Assembly (NCBI RefSeq): GCF_028707975.1
Contig: NZ_JAQVZX010000005.1
Location: 8,544-59,852 of the forward strand
DNA: 51,309 bases
Reading direction: 5' to 3'
Origin: Syntrophomonas sp.
GTDB lineage: Bacteria; Bacillota; Syntrophomonadia; Syntrophomonadales; Syntrophomonadaceae
Part shown: one piece after another, positions 38,001-45,538 of the stretch
Numbering within the stretch: the first letter of the stretch is position 1
Layout: each line of letters starts with the position of its first letter
The notes under the pieces: model-generated
Database searches by the model: none
What the model saw: only the letters and a program-made list of their open reading frames with translations
Told to the model about the DNA's origin: nothing
Program-made: the position numbers and the translations under genes

Positions 38001-38459
38001 AATAATTTGATCCATAGTTTCATCTAAACTAATATCCAACTGCAAATTCTCGGGACGGATATCGCGTTGTTTAAAGTCAGCCAATAGCTGGCTGAACTGC
38101 TGGACAAAACCCTCCTGACGAACTACTTTTTTATACAACCCCAGCTCCGGACTGCTTTCATCAATTATTCGTCTAAGCACCATAATTTTTCCCGGTTCAT
38201 TGAGAAAAACCCGGGTTAAGCCTCCCACGCGGCTAAAGACATTCTGAGCCAGGCGAGTGAAGCTTAAAACCTCCAGACGCATAATACCTGGCAAGTTGAG
38301 TTGACTAATCACATCCCGTTCCGCTTGCAATGTATATTGGTCAGGAACCAGTAAAATCAAGGCCTGGTCTTTGTTTTTACACAAGGCCATCTCGATTTCC
38401 TGGTAAACTAAATGGCTTTTCCCTTTTCCTGCTCTCCCCAGTATGTATCTTACGGCCAT
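35085..38459 (-). CDS. addB: ATP-dependent helicase/nuclease subunit B
   Basis: A 1124-residue partner of AddA. The N-terminal Walker A is GRAGKGKSHLVYQEI, with VPDQYTLQAERD next. The helicase part is degenerate, as usual for AddB. The C-terminal nuclease has EGRIDRVDLLELDE and RILDYKSGQQDF. Four cysteines that bind an iron-sulfur cluster in this family are visible: one in SCPFAHFVRYG and three in CAYCPYPSICQF. Length is standard. GAGGTG precedes the ATG. It is the first gene of a minus-strand run that ends with addA. Confidence 0.95.
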   Translation of the reverse strand: MAVRYILGRAGKGKSHLVYQEIEMALCKNKDQALILLVPDQYTLQAERDVISQLNLPGIMRLEVLSFTRLAQNVFSRVGGLTRVFLNEPGKIMVLRRIIDESSPELGLYKKVVRQEGFVQQFSQLLADFKQRDIRPENLQLDISLDETMDQIIKKKLKDIALIYQRFSQYMEGRYIDSEDYMDLLIEKLEAYSLLENARVWIDGFTTFAPQTLRIIEKIMLMAHDTTICFTLDPDRDKADLDLFRLPGQSYGQIREMARKYGLKEELICVDPQQAETLKSPEINHMEAELFAYPGKIFDKKLHNLEIFAASSIDSEVEALAAELLLLARKGYRWKEMAVVCHDMDRYGSLIKRTFRDYGIPCFMDRKRDIMSHPIIELIMAALEIISRGYRYEDVFTYLKTGFSDLDEDGVELLEKYALEFGIKGEKWREEFQHAEAEDLVELNQKRLLFIKPLEDLAMKVKGNKAIKELSQAVYEFLENTNTYYKLEKWTDDLRVRGFLEEASESSQLWNATMEVLNQMVEIMGEQKANLKDFKRTLEAGFLSFEIKIIPTTVDQVLLGDIQRSKSHDIKCLFVIGVNDGILPSLGREEGILSEAEKEALQEKGLDLGYEREMNWEEERFLIYSALAKPAERIRLSYALADEEGKALRPSLLIDQVRKLFPSVSLKTNLIENQQWQLQMIATPESSFKHLVEKLRLALDGKELEGFWWDAYRWYYEQESWQGARELLIQGLFHNNQPEPIQPEVSRCLFGSPLRSSVSRLEQFVSCPFAHFVRYGLQPQERKTYELRSPDLGLLFHDSLLSFSHKLREDNKSWLELQKEDCCSLIDTVVDEIALSFGNGIFSSHPRYRHLLKRLKRISRRAVWTLTEHLQQGEFKPLDYEISFGRGGVLPAVEIDLENGEKLFLEGRIDRVDLLELDESCYVRILDYKSGQQDFHLSEVFHGLTLQLMLYLKAVLAAQEQVGSKQVIPAGVFYFKIDDPMINSEEKIVEVVEKEIAKKLKMKGLVIADAKIVRQMDREVNGYSTILPLGLNQKDEFYRFSSVLPSQDFFAMMRHVEQLLKKIGQEIISGQLRIEPVYTRGRLACAYCPYPSICQFDRLFSDNNWRYLKPLTREEVLTRLKEDN

Positions 38460-38656
38460 CTACACACCTCTTTACTAAATCTCATATCTGGTGCTCCCCC
38501 GCAAAAGTAGTATTTGGGCACTAGCAAAAAGCAATTTGATAGATTAATCTGTGAAATCTCTGATAGTTATAATACCGTGCAATGAAGAAAAACGTAGAAA
38601 TTTCTTTTATGAGAAACTTCCACGCTTTTAACATAAATCCTCTTTAATTAAGTCCA

Positions 38657-38683
38657 TGATGTCACTGCAAAAAGTCATAAATA
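38657..38683 (+). repeat. Solo end of the CACTGCAAAAA element
   Basis: TGATGTCACTGCAAAAAGTC and the following ATAAATA match the 'A' end, with no partner end nearby. It lies in the 390-bp gap between addB and the next plus-strand gene. The gap also has an imperfect inverted repeat, GAAATTTCT/AGAAACTTC, near 38608-38631. The addB promoter must lie here but was not pinned down. Confidence 0.55.
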
Positions 38684-38852
38684 CATACCAGCTGGGTATT
38701 TATCTGAATACCGGGTCGCAATTAAGGTGGTGGGGATGGGAGTTAAAAAAAGCAGGGATTATAGACTATAATAGGTTTAGCTTATTTATACAAATTAGAA
38801 ATTCCCAAGAGATAAAATAATAATAGACAGCCTGTAAGCGGGGGGTGTTTTG

Positions 38853-39095
38853 GTGAATCCAGGGTTGTTGCTGCTACTCAGTGGTTTACTGTTAGTAGCG
38901 TTGGCTTATATTTCTTACAAGAGAGCTGAAAGCAGTCTGCTAAGCTTAAAGAGGGAGGATCTGGTCAGCTATTATCTGGAGCTGGCTCTTCGCCTTTTGC
39001 CGCTTCCTCTCTGGACTCTCCTGCTAGGTATTCTGCTAATACTGGCTGGAGTAGTAGTGCTATTGGTCAATCTCCCAAGGGGTCTTTTGTCTTAA
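38853..39095 (+). CDS. Small two-span membrane protein, unknown
   Basis: An ~80-residue protein with two strongly hydrophobic leucine-rich helices (LLLLLSGLLLVALAYI and LPLWTLLLGILLILAGVVVL) joined by a charged loop. The start is GTG at 38853 or TTG one codon earlier, both after GGGGGTG. No family recognised. It stands alone. Confidence 0.5.
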   Translation: MNPGLLLLLSGLLLVALAYISYKRAESSLLSLKREDLVSYYLELALRLLPLPLWTLLLGILLILAGVVVLLVNLPRGLLS

Positions 39096-39189
39096 TACGA
39101 AAATAGATTATTTTAGACGCTGAAAGACGCTGGCTCTTCGGGCGCAGATAACGCTGAGATCAATCTGCGTAAATCAGCGTAAAGCCCCC

Positions 39190-39248
39190 TTCACCCTGCG
39201 GGCACTCCTGATGCTCCACCCTGCGGGTGTCACTGTTAATGTTGCAAT
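39190..39248 (+). repeat. Free-standing CACCCTGCGGG cassettes
   Basis: Contains TTCACCCTGCGGGCACTCC, TGATGCTCCACCCTGCGGGT and GTCACTGTTAATGTTGC. This is the same order of cassettes as inside the element at 46869-47192 and at 48654-48705. CACCCTGCGGGTG is itself a short palindrome. No element ends are seen on either side. Confidence 0.6.
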
Positions 39249-39266
39249 CAAGAGTTTCCTGTCATA

Positions 39267-39311
39267 CCTCCATTTTCATCGGTGGTTGTGCCCTCCGGAC
39301 ATGGGGGGTTA
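39267..39311 (+). repeat. Second dispersed repeat (GGTTGTGCCC type), copy 3
   Basis: CCTCCATTTTCATCGGTGG, then TTGTGCCCTCCGGACATGGG and GGGTTA. It aligns with 18134-18175 (inverted) over its full length and with 7653-7682 over the 3' part. It sits next to the CACCCTGCGGG cassettes and just before the stop of the DMT-family gene. Confidence 0.6.
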
Positions 39312-39320
39312 ATATGGATT

Positions 39321-39764
39321 TTACTCCATAAGTAGTATCCTGGCTCCGGCCGCCAGTAAAGCAACGCCGAGAAGATCGAGGTAATGAAATTCATATTTCT
39401 TCATACCGAAAGCACCCAGGTTATCTATACACACTGCAGTTAATACCTGGGTTATTATTATGGCTGTCGTGGCATTACCTACCCCAATTTGGGGGATAGC
39501 TCGCACTAGAGTATAGATTATCAAAACATTAAGAAAACCACCCAGGAAAGCATACCAGGGAACGCTGTTTAGCTTGGCCAAATTGCTAAAACCGGTACTT
39601 AAGCCCAACATTATTAACAGAACGGTCAAGGTTCCTACCAGGTGTACTACCAGTGTTGATTCCCAGATGCCTACCACTTTGCCCAGAGCAGCATTAAAAG
39701 TTCCTTGCAGGGCCATGGCAGCTCCGGAAAGAGCCGCCAACGAAAGATAAAACCACTTTGCCAA
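39321..39764 (-). CDS. DMT-superfamily transporter of the YdcZ/DUF606 type
   Basis: A 147-residue protein with about five hydrophobic helices and the family's start LAALSGAAMALQGTFNAALG, plus WYAFLGGFLNVLIIY and IGVGNATTAIIITQVLTAV. The half-size unit acts as a dimer in related exporters. Substrate unknown. The start is TTG at 39764 after AAAGGAG. Confidence 0.85.
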   Translation of the reverse strand: MAKWFYLSLAALSGAAMALQGTFNAALGKVVGIWESTLVVHLVGTLTVLLIMLGLSTGFSNLAKLNSVPWYAFLGGFLNVLIIYTLVRAIPQIGVGNATTAIIITQVLTAVCIDNLGAFGMKKYEFHYLDLLGVALLAAGARILLME

Positions 39765-39857
39765 TTTCTTTATACTCCTTTGCTTTTCCCCTTATTATCC
39801 TTATGCATAGCTGTTTTTATTCTTGTATGGAGCAAGGAGCCGTTATATGAGTATCTT

Positions 39858-39894
39858 TGACTTCACTGCAAAAGACCCTTTTGCAGTAGAGTCA
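39858..39894. repeat. Minimal palindromic derivative of the element
   Basis: TGACTTCACTGCAAAAG, then ACC, then CTTTTGCAGTAGAGTCA: both terminal repeats brought together with only three bases between. It looks like an element that has lost its entire interior. The RNA would fold as a 17-bp hairpin with one mismatch. Confidence 0.65.
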
Positions 39895-39922
39895 GTTATT
39901 ACTTTTTGCAATAACATAATCT

Positions 39923-40066
39923 TGATGTCACTGCAAAAAGTTATTAATATGCATTCGTTTGCATAAAATATACCGCTCCAGCGTCCTTAATAGCGACCGA
40001 AGGGAGCATCAGTTGTGCCCGACAGGGCACTACGCATGGGCAACACCTACGGCTTGTCTTGCTCCC
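39923..40066 (+). repeat. Partial element with one end and three cassettes
   Basis: Starts with TGATGTCACTGCAAAAAG and the full 'A' end (ATGCATTCGTTTGCATAAA, TATACCGCTC). Cassettes follow: GCGACCGAAGGGAGCATCAG, TGCCCGACAGGGCA and GCATGGGCAACACCTACGGC with TTGTC. The last is the inverse of a piece at about 47099-47123. No closing 'B' end is found. It stops within a few bases of the ZIP transporter stop codon. Confidence 0.65.
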
Positions 40067-40072
40067 TTCTAT

Positions 40073-40783
40073 TTAGAGAAAAGTAGCAGCAGCAATAATC
40101 AGCAAGCCGAGGAGAAAACCCTGGGCGCGGCTCTTTTTATCCTTGCTCCCGGCCTGCGGCCAGAGGTAAAAAAAGACGAGGAAAATCATTACACCCGAAG
40201 CAAAGCCTAACAACAAAGCCAGCACCTCTGGAATAATTTGTACTATAACCTGAGCTGCTAGTGTTCCCAAAGGTGTAATCAGAGAAATGAGAAAAACGCA
40301 CAGAAATATTTTTACTCGCTTCATTCCCCCCATAAGCAAAGGAGCGGCTATGGCCATACCCTCTGGAATATTGTGTATCCCTATAGCTAAAGCTATTACC
40401 ATTCCAGTTCTGACCTTCATTTCGTTTCCCAAAGCAATGGCCATTCCTTCAGGAAGATCATGCAGCGCAATACCCAACATTATTAAGTAGCCCAGCCTTA
40501 AGAGGCCTTCATTCTCTGCCTGCCTGGAAAAAAACACTAAATGCACAAGAACCAGAGCCGCCAGGCCAATAACGAAACCCAGGCCAGCTTCCGGAGCGTT
40601 AGCTACCAAAGCAGATGGCAGCATATCCAGAATTACAACCGCAATCATAACTCCTGCAGCCAGGCCAAGAAAAAGCCCCAGACTGCGATTGCTCCACTTT
40701 CTTTTGGCAAACAAAGCCATGGAGCCGACCAGAGTGCAGCCCCCGGCCAAAATACTCATTAAATAAACAGCTATGACTATCAC
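40073..40783 (-). CDS. ZIP-family metal transporter
   Basis: A 236-residue membrane protein with about eight hydrophobic helices. The metal-binding pair is clear: HDLPEGMAIALG in helix 4 and HNIPEGMAIAAPL in helix 5. Such proteins import zinc or other divalent metals. The annotated GTG at 40783 lies directly on the GGAGG, too close to use it. The ATG at 40759 is an alternative, so the exact start is unsure. Confidence 0.92.
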   Translation of the reverse strand: MIVIAVYLMSILAGGCTLVGSMALFAKRKWSNRSLGLFLGLAAGVMIAVVILDMLPSALVANAPEAGLGFVIGLAALVLVHLVFFSRQAENEGLLRLGYLIMLGIALHDLPEGMAIALGNEMKVRTGMVIALAIGIHNIPEGMAIAAPLLMGGMKRVKIFLCVFLISLITPLGTLAAQVIVQIIPEVLALLLGFASGVMIFLVFFYLWPQAGSKDKKSRAQGFLLGLLIIAAATFL

Positions 40784-40910
40784 CCTCCAACAAGCCGTAT
40801 TTGCTAATGTTTATGAGAGGCTGCAGAGTGTTTAGAAGCGGTAAGGAAGTTTTTCTAGTCATAAATTCTTTCCTTCTTACATATTTTTCTAGCAAAGGAG
40901 GTGTTGTACT

Positions 40911-41282
40911 ATGAATAGAATCCTGTCGGTTGAATTAAAGGCTATTACAAGAGCTGTTCTCTTTTCCCTCGCGCTTGGGCTTGTATCCGCCATTGTAATT
41001 TATTTCAGCAGTTTGAGTGAAGAATTGCTTCCCGCACTGGGCAAAAGCATACTCATTTTGAGTGTTTTTTTGGCTGCCTGCCAGGTGAGCAAGCATTATG
41101 GCAGTAAGGGTCTTATCCGCGGCTTAAGCATGGGAATGGTTTTCTTCATTATTATGCTCATTGCCACCCTGCTTTTTAACCCATCCCTGATAGTTTTTAA
41201 AACCTTTGTTTACACCCTCTTGCTTTGTTTACTAGCTGGAGGTTTGGGTGGAATACTGGGTATAGGACTTAATGGCAATTAA
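40911..41282 (+). CDS. TIGR04086-type (YrzE-like) membrane protein
   Basis: A 123-residue protein with four hydrophobic helices and the glycine-rich end GGLGGILGIGLNGN typical of this Firmicutes family. The function is unknown. AAAGGAGGTG precedes the ATG. It is divergent from the ZIP transporter and ended by its own terminator. Confidence 0.75.
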   Translation: MNRILSVELKAITRAVLFSLALGLVSAIVIYFSSLSEELLPALGKSILILSVFLAACQVSKHYGSKGLIRGLSMGMVFFIIMLIATLLFNPSLIVFKTFVYTLLLCLLAGGLGGILGIGLNGN

Positions 41283-41288
41283 GCAATC

Positions 41289-41328
41289 AAAAAGCCTTCC
41301 CCAAAAATGCAAAGGGAAGGCTTTTTTT
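41289..41328 (+). terminator. Terminator of the TIGR04086-type gene
   Basis: AAGCCTTCCC and GGGAAGGCTT form a 10-bp stem with a 12-nt loop, flanked by an A run and TTTTT. It would work in either direction, but there is no minus-strand gene to end here. Confidence 0.9.
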
Positions 41329-41588
41329 CCCAGGACAGGACCTCGTTTCTATAATCCCTTCATAATATGATACTCAAAAATTGGTTCAGGAACTGCAGCC
41401 GGTAATAACCGGTAGAATGTAAAGGAGTAGAATAAACCTACCCCTTTTCTTATTTTATTACCTTCTTTAATAGATTGCGTAGAAAAATGGGAATTCGGAA
41501 GTAATAAACCCGCATTAAAATCACCCCTTACCTGAAGAATAGATTTCGCTATATTCTATGAAGAATGAAGAAAAATGTTACTTTACAA
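41329..41588. other. 260-bp gap downstream of the dinG-like gene
   Basis: Holds an imperfect inverted repeat, AAAGGAGTAG/CTACCCCTTT (41440-41466), with TTTTCTTATTTT after it on the plus side. It may be a weak terminator for transcripts from either side. Nothing else stands out. Confidence 0.4.
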
Positions 41589-43634
41589 CTAAACCCATTT
41601 TCCCAACTTCTGTATGAGCTGCGTTCTGTTCAACACGCAGGGATTTTTAAAAGGCAGGCTATTTAAGAATATTTTACTGTAACTGCTCTTTCCCAACCTT
41701 GAATCCAGTACAACTATAGCTCCCCGGTCACTCTCGCTGCGTATTAGCCTGCCTGCTCCCTGTTTTAAGCGAATAACGGCATCAGGAAGTAAAAAACGGC
41801 TGAAGCCACTCTGATTCAATTGTTGATAATACTTGTCCCAGGCCTGGCAAAATGGTTCATCAGGTGAACGAAAGGGTAATTTGACAATCACCAGACACTT
41901 CAGGAGATCCCCTTTCAAGTCAATACCTTCCCAAAAGGTATCCAGACCCATAATAACGCTTCTTGAATGGTTGGTGTATTGTTCTTTGAGAGTCTCGAAT
42001 CCCCCATCTTCGTTCTGTGCCAATAATTTAACCTGGTTTTGTTCGCAATAAGGTCTTATAATGCCAGCAATGTCCTTGAGCTGATGTCTGGAGGTGAATA
42101 GAATCAGAGTTCGGCCTCCAGTCATATCAATTATTTGGCTCAGTATTCCTGCCAGTTTTTCCTGGTAATCCGGTTCATAATGTGCGGGCATGTCATCCAC
42201 TAAAAAATAGCCTGCTTGCTTTTCATAATCAAAAGGTGATTTTTCCAGAAGGGTTTTTAGGCGCTCTTCTTCCATCAGCTGGGTCAAACCAAACTTATTA
42301 AGAAAATAGTCGAAGCGCTCCTCCACCGCGAGAGTGGCAGAAACCATTACCAGGCTTTCCAGTTTAGGGTAGAGACGACTCTGCAGTTCGCTGGCTATGC
42401 AAACCGGGGATGATGAAATAGTCCTTACCTTTCCTTTTTCACCATCAAGCCAAACCAGCATATCGCTCTGATAGCAATGCTCCTCAGTGATCTGAAAAGC
42501 ATAGTCGGCTTCCTCCTCTAGAGAAAGAATCGTGCGGGACAGCTCTTCGCTATCTTCTACCCCCCTCATCTCTTCTTCGAGCTTCTTTAAGCCTTTTATG
42601 AGCAGGTTAATGCTATCCTGCCAATCCTGGTGAATTTCCAGTGCTTCGAGAAACCAGGCTTTTTCCAGATCAGCTGTCTTAATCACCAGTGTTGGTCCAT
42701 AGTCATTTCTGGAGGAAAGAGGACGATTCAAGGCAGAAAAATACCCCTGCAATAGCTTTACCGCTATGCTGATATGGGTCAGACATTCATTTGTCAGTTC
42801 GGAACCAGCAGGATATAGGCCTTTAATATGGGGCAGTTGGGCTTTTTGCAGGTATTCCAAGAGTTCCATCGTATCTCGAAAAGAAAAACGCAAAGATAGT
42901 TTGTCAAAAGCCTCCCTATCCAGGCTGTGCGCTTCATCAACCACCAGGTAGTGGTATTCTGGTAATATACGATTATCGACCTGTACATCGGAGAGTAGAA
43001 GCGCATGATTGCTTATTATTATTTGGGATTTCTCCAATCTTTTTATCATTTTCAAGCGGAAGCATTTTTCGTGATAAAGGCATTTTTCTTGGCGACAGCT
43101 CTTGCGATCAGCCGCCAATATACCCCAGTGCTTCATCAAGGCACTGCTGAGCCGGAGTTCTTTTTTGTCTCCTGTTGGGCTTTGCTCCGCCCAAGGCAAA
43201 ACTGCCTGTAGAAATTCAATTTCCCCTTCCAGCAAGCTTTTCTTCCCAGCCAGAATATTAATATACTTATTCCAGCAAAGAAAGTTCTCCCGCCCCTTGG
43301 CTTCGGCATAAGTAAAATCAGCATTTATCACACGCTTTACATCGGGCAGGTCTCGCTCGATTAACTGCTGCTGCAAGGCTTTGGTCCTGGTAGCTATTAC
43401 CACCTTCTCGTTTTCCTGCAGTGACCATAGAACAGCTGGAAGCAGATAAGCCATAGTTTTTCCCACACCGGTCCCAGCCTCGGCCAATAAAAACTCCTGG
43501 TCAGATAAAGCCGCACTAACAGCAACTGCCAGATTGACTTGCTCCTGGCGAAACCTGAAATCTGGCAGCAACTGCTCCATCGGTCCCCCAGGCTCAAAAT
43601 AATTTTTAATCTCGTCAAGTGGATAAACCGGCAT
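41589..43634 (-). CDS. dinG: DinG/XPD-type helicase
   Basis: A 681-residue superfamily 2 DNA helicase. Walker A is EAGTGVGKTMAYLLPAV and the DEAH box is LVVDEAHSLDRE, followed by SATL and the C-terminal GLDTFWEGIDLKGD and QGAGRLIRSESDRG. Between motifs I and II lie four cysteines (FLCWNKY and KSCRQEKCLYHEKCF) that hold an iron-sulfur cluster in the XPD/DinG family. No N-terminal exonuclease domain is present. It probably unwinds damaged DNA or R-loops. AGGATAGG precedes the ATG. A terminator separates it from DUF3343 upstream. Confidence 0.93.
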   Translation of the reverse strand: MPVYPLDEIKNYFEPGGPMEQLLPDFRFRQEQVNLAVAVSAALSDQEFLLAEAGTGVGKTMAYLLPAVLWSLQENEKVVIATRTKALQQQLIERDLPDVKRVINADFTYAEAKGRENFLCWNKYINILAGKKSLLEGEIEFLQAVLPWAEQSPTGDKKELRLSSALMKHWGILAADRKSCRQEKCLYHEKCFRLKMIKRLEKSQIIISNHALLLSDVQVDNRILPEYHYLVVDEAHSLDREAFDKLSLRFSFRDTMELLEYLQKAQLPHIKGLYPAGSELTNECLTHISIAVKLLQGYFSALNRPLSSRNDYGPTLVIKTADLEKAWFLEALEIHQDWQDSINLLIKGLKKLEEEMRGVEDSEELSRTILSLEEEADYAFQITEEHCYQSDMLVWLDGEKGKVRTISSSPVCIASELQSRLYPKLESLVMVSATLAVEERFDYFLNKFGLTQLMEEERLKTLLEKSPFDYEKQAGYFLVDDMPAHYEPDYQEKLAGILSQIIDMTGGRTLILFTSRHQLKDIAGIIRPYCEQNQVKLLAQNEDGGFETLKEQYTNHSRSVIMGLDTFWEGIDLKGDLLKCLVIVKLPFRSPDEPFCQAWDKYYQQLNQSGFSRFLLPDAVIRLKQGAGRLIRSESDRGAIVVLDSRLGKSSYSKIFLNSLPFKNPCVLNRTQLIQKLGKWV

Positions 43635-43656
43635 AGTTTTGCATCCTATCCTTCCA

Positions 43657-43687
43657 GAAAAAACCGTTTCAGCGGTGCTGAAACGGC
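43657..43687 (-). terminator. Terminator between the DUF3343 gene and dinG
   Basis: CCGTTTCAGC and GCTGAAACGG form a perfect 10-bp stem with a 3-nt loop. On the minus strand TTTTTT follows directly. It starts at the DUF3343 stop and lies in front of dinG, so dinG likely has its own promoter or depends on read-through. Confidence 0.9.
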
Positions 43688-43688
43688 C

Positions 43689-43991
43689 TTAGCTTTCTTC
43701 TTGCTTGTGAATCTGAATTTGCTCCACCCGGTTTTTTTTGCCCTCTTTTACCACCTGGTATGTTCCCTCAATATGTATCTTGTTGCCACTCAGGTAATTA
43801 TAATAATCGAGCAAATTGACCGGGGCAATTTTTATGGATAACCCACAACTGGTGGAAATCTCGCGCAAAGTTGGAATTACCAGAAAATCCGCCTGCCGGG
43901 ACTTTAAAAGTTTTTCCGCCTTTAAGGCATGGGAAGTAGCAGCAAAGGTTAGCAATGCATAATTATTGCTCCTTAAAAGCTCATTGCTCAA
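43689..43991 (-). CDS. DUF3343 protein
   Basis: A 100-residue protein with the DUF3343 core SHALKAEKLLKS and PTLREISTSCGLSIKI, which carries the single conserved Cys. Members have been described as possible selenium/sulfur carriers, but this is unproven. The start is TTG at 43991 after AGGAG. It lies 27 bp after the thioesterase and ends in a strong terminator, so the two probably form one transcript. Confidence 0.8.
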   Translation of the reverse strand: MSNELLRSNNYALLTFAATSHALKAEKLLKSRQADFLVIPTLREISTSCGLSIKIAPVNLLDYYNYLSGNKIHIEGTYQVVKEGKKNRVEQIQIHKQEES

Positions 43992-44018
43992 AAATCTCAG
44001 CTCCTGACTGTAGTGCTA

Positions 44019-44450
44019 TTAGTTATTCAAATCCATTTCACCGGTCTTAAAATAGCTGGCCTTGCTATTGGATAGAAGTCGATTGCCGGCGCGTACTTCC
44101 GCCTGAGCAAAAAGCATGTTTTTCCCCGCCCTTAACACTTCTCCACGAGCTATTACCGTTTCCCCCTGCTGGGCTGAGGAAATAAAACCCGTGGAACAAT
44201 CTACGGTTACGGCTTTGATACCCAGGCTCCTGATAGCATTGCCCATGGCTGCATCCGCCAAAGACATCATTAAGCCCCCATGCGTAACTCCCAAAGGGTT
44301 GGTATGCTTGAGGTCAACCGTTACCGACAATTCCGCTAAACCTGGGCCAATGTTGCCGACCTGGATGCCCAGCAGTTTGTAATAGGGGGTATCACCAATT
44401 GAATCTGCAATATAGCGAAACAACCTCTCATCAATACCCTGGTTTTGCAT
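44019..44450 (-). CDS. PaaI-type hotdog thioesterase
   Basis: A 143-residue hotdog protein with the family's HTNPLGVTHGGLMMSLADAA segment, where the His-Gly-Gly and Asp/Ser positions shape the active site. It also has DCSTGFISSAQQGETV. It hydrolyses acyl-CoA thioesters. The substrate is unknown. AGGAG precedes the ATG. It is the first gene of a two-gene unit with DUF3343. Confidence 0.88.
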   Translation of the reverse strand: MQNQGIDERLFRYIADSIGDTPYYKLLGIQVGNIGPGLAELSVTVDLKHTNPLGVTHGGLMMSLADAAMGNAIRSLGIKAVTVDCSTGFISSAQQGETVIARGEVLRAGKNMLFAQAEVRAGNRLLSNSKASYFKTGEMDLNN

Positions 44451-44550
44451 TTAAAATCATTCTCCTTCAAGGTAATTTCTTGCCATTATAGCATAAACTT
44501 GGCCTATCATTATCATTATATATAATTCCAATGAAATAAAATGCAATCGT

Positions 44551-44730
44551 GATGTCACTGCAAAAAGTTATAAATATGCATTAGCGTGCATAAATATACC
44601 GCTCAGCTACATTAAAAGCGACCGAAGGGTGTGTAGGGAACGACCCCCGTGTCGTTCCGAATCAGGATTCGCCAGCGCTTTGTATATTTATGCAACCCTT
44701 CTGCATCAAAAGGGGTTTTTGCAGTGGAGA
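44551..44730 (-). mobile_element. MITE-like element, full copy 3 (180 bp, inverted)
   Basis: Starts GATGTCACTGCAAAAAG and ends TTTTTGCAGTGGAGA. The direct repeat CAATCGT occurs at 44544-44550 and 44731-44737. The orientation is opposite to copies 1 and 2. The interior carries GGAACGAC/GTCGTTCC in inverse and GCGACCGAAGGGTGTG. It is the shortest of the full copies and lies between the thioesterase and the 3D-domain gene. Confidence 0.82.
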
Positions 44731-44871
44731 CAATCGTCTACTCCCCGATTTATTAATAAATCCCCTACAACAGCTAAAAATCTGGGTAAATTGAGCAAAT
44801 ATTCTTACATCCTCCATAAATATTATTTCTCAGGCTGATACAAATTAATTAAAATGGAGGGAGGCAAGATT

Positions 44872-45414
44872 ATGCTTGATAATAATAAGAAAATGCTCAT
44901 AATTACTGCTATATTAATATTTATTATTATGACCATAATTATCGGTTACGCTAATATTAACGGAAACAAGAGTTCGTCACCAAAGCCACAAAATAAAACA
45001 CCAATTCATCAAAAAGATAATTCCCCAGCAGAAAAGTGGTATGTACAATTTACCGCCAAACAACAGCCGACCACCGCTTACACCGAAGAAATCAATGCAC
45101 CGAGACCGGCTAACGGACAGCACTACTTCACTGGTGGTATTGCGGTACATCCTCGTTACCCTGGTTATGACCCCCGGGTACCTATAATTCCTTTTGGAAC
45201 AGTTGTTTATCCCTCACCTCCCCTTGAAATTAACGGAAACAAGTATCATTCGCTGGTAGTCATGGATACGGGCGACATCAATTATGGTTTATGGGGAGAC
45301 CATCCTTACTGGTTTGATGTCTATTTTGGCAACACTGAATATTTCAATATTAAAAATGCCCAAAAGTATGGAGCCAAAAAGCATGACTACTACTGGTATG
45401 AAGAATGGAAGTAG
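44872..45414 (+). CDS. Membrane-anchored 3D-domain-like protein
   Basis: A 180-residue protein with an N-terminal transmembrane anchor (MLIITAILIFIIMTIIIGYA), a Pro/Lys/Gln-rich linker to about residue 55, and an exported domain. GIAVHPRYP, VPIIPFGTVVYP, VVMDTGDI and YWFDVYFG follow the pattern of the 3D domain (three Asp; double-psi barrel), which in relatives cuts or binds peptidoglycan. It is short for that family and lacks LysM or SH3 repeats. The ATG at 44872 follows GGAGGGAGG. An upstream in-frame ATG lies inside that site and is rejected. Confidence 0.75.
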   Translation: MLDNNKKMLIITAILIFIIMTIIIGYANINGNKSSSPKPQNKTPIHQKDNSPAEKWYVQFTAKQQPTTAYTEEINAPRPANGQHYFTGGIAVHPRYPGYDPRVPIIPFGTVVYPSPPLEINGNKYHSLVVMDTGDINYGLWGDHPYWFDVYFGNTEYFNIKNAQKYGAKKHDYYWYEEWK

Positions 45415-45538
45415 CCGCTTCATCTTTTGTCCTTTCCTATAGCAGGCATTTTGTTTATAATATGGATGTCTCCTGCTTTAGCCTTTAGAAATAATCTCTA
45501 TTGCGAGAATTTTAATCAAATATAATAGGAGGTCCAAA

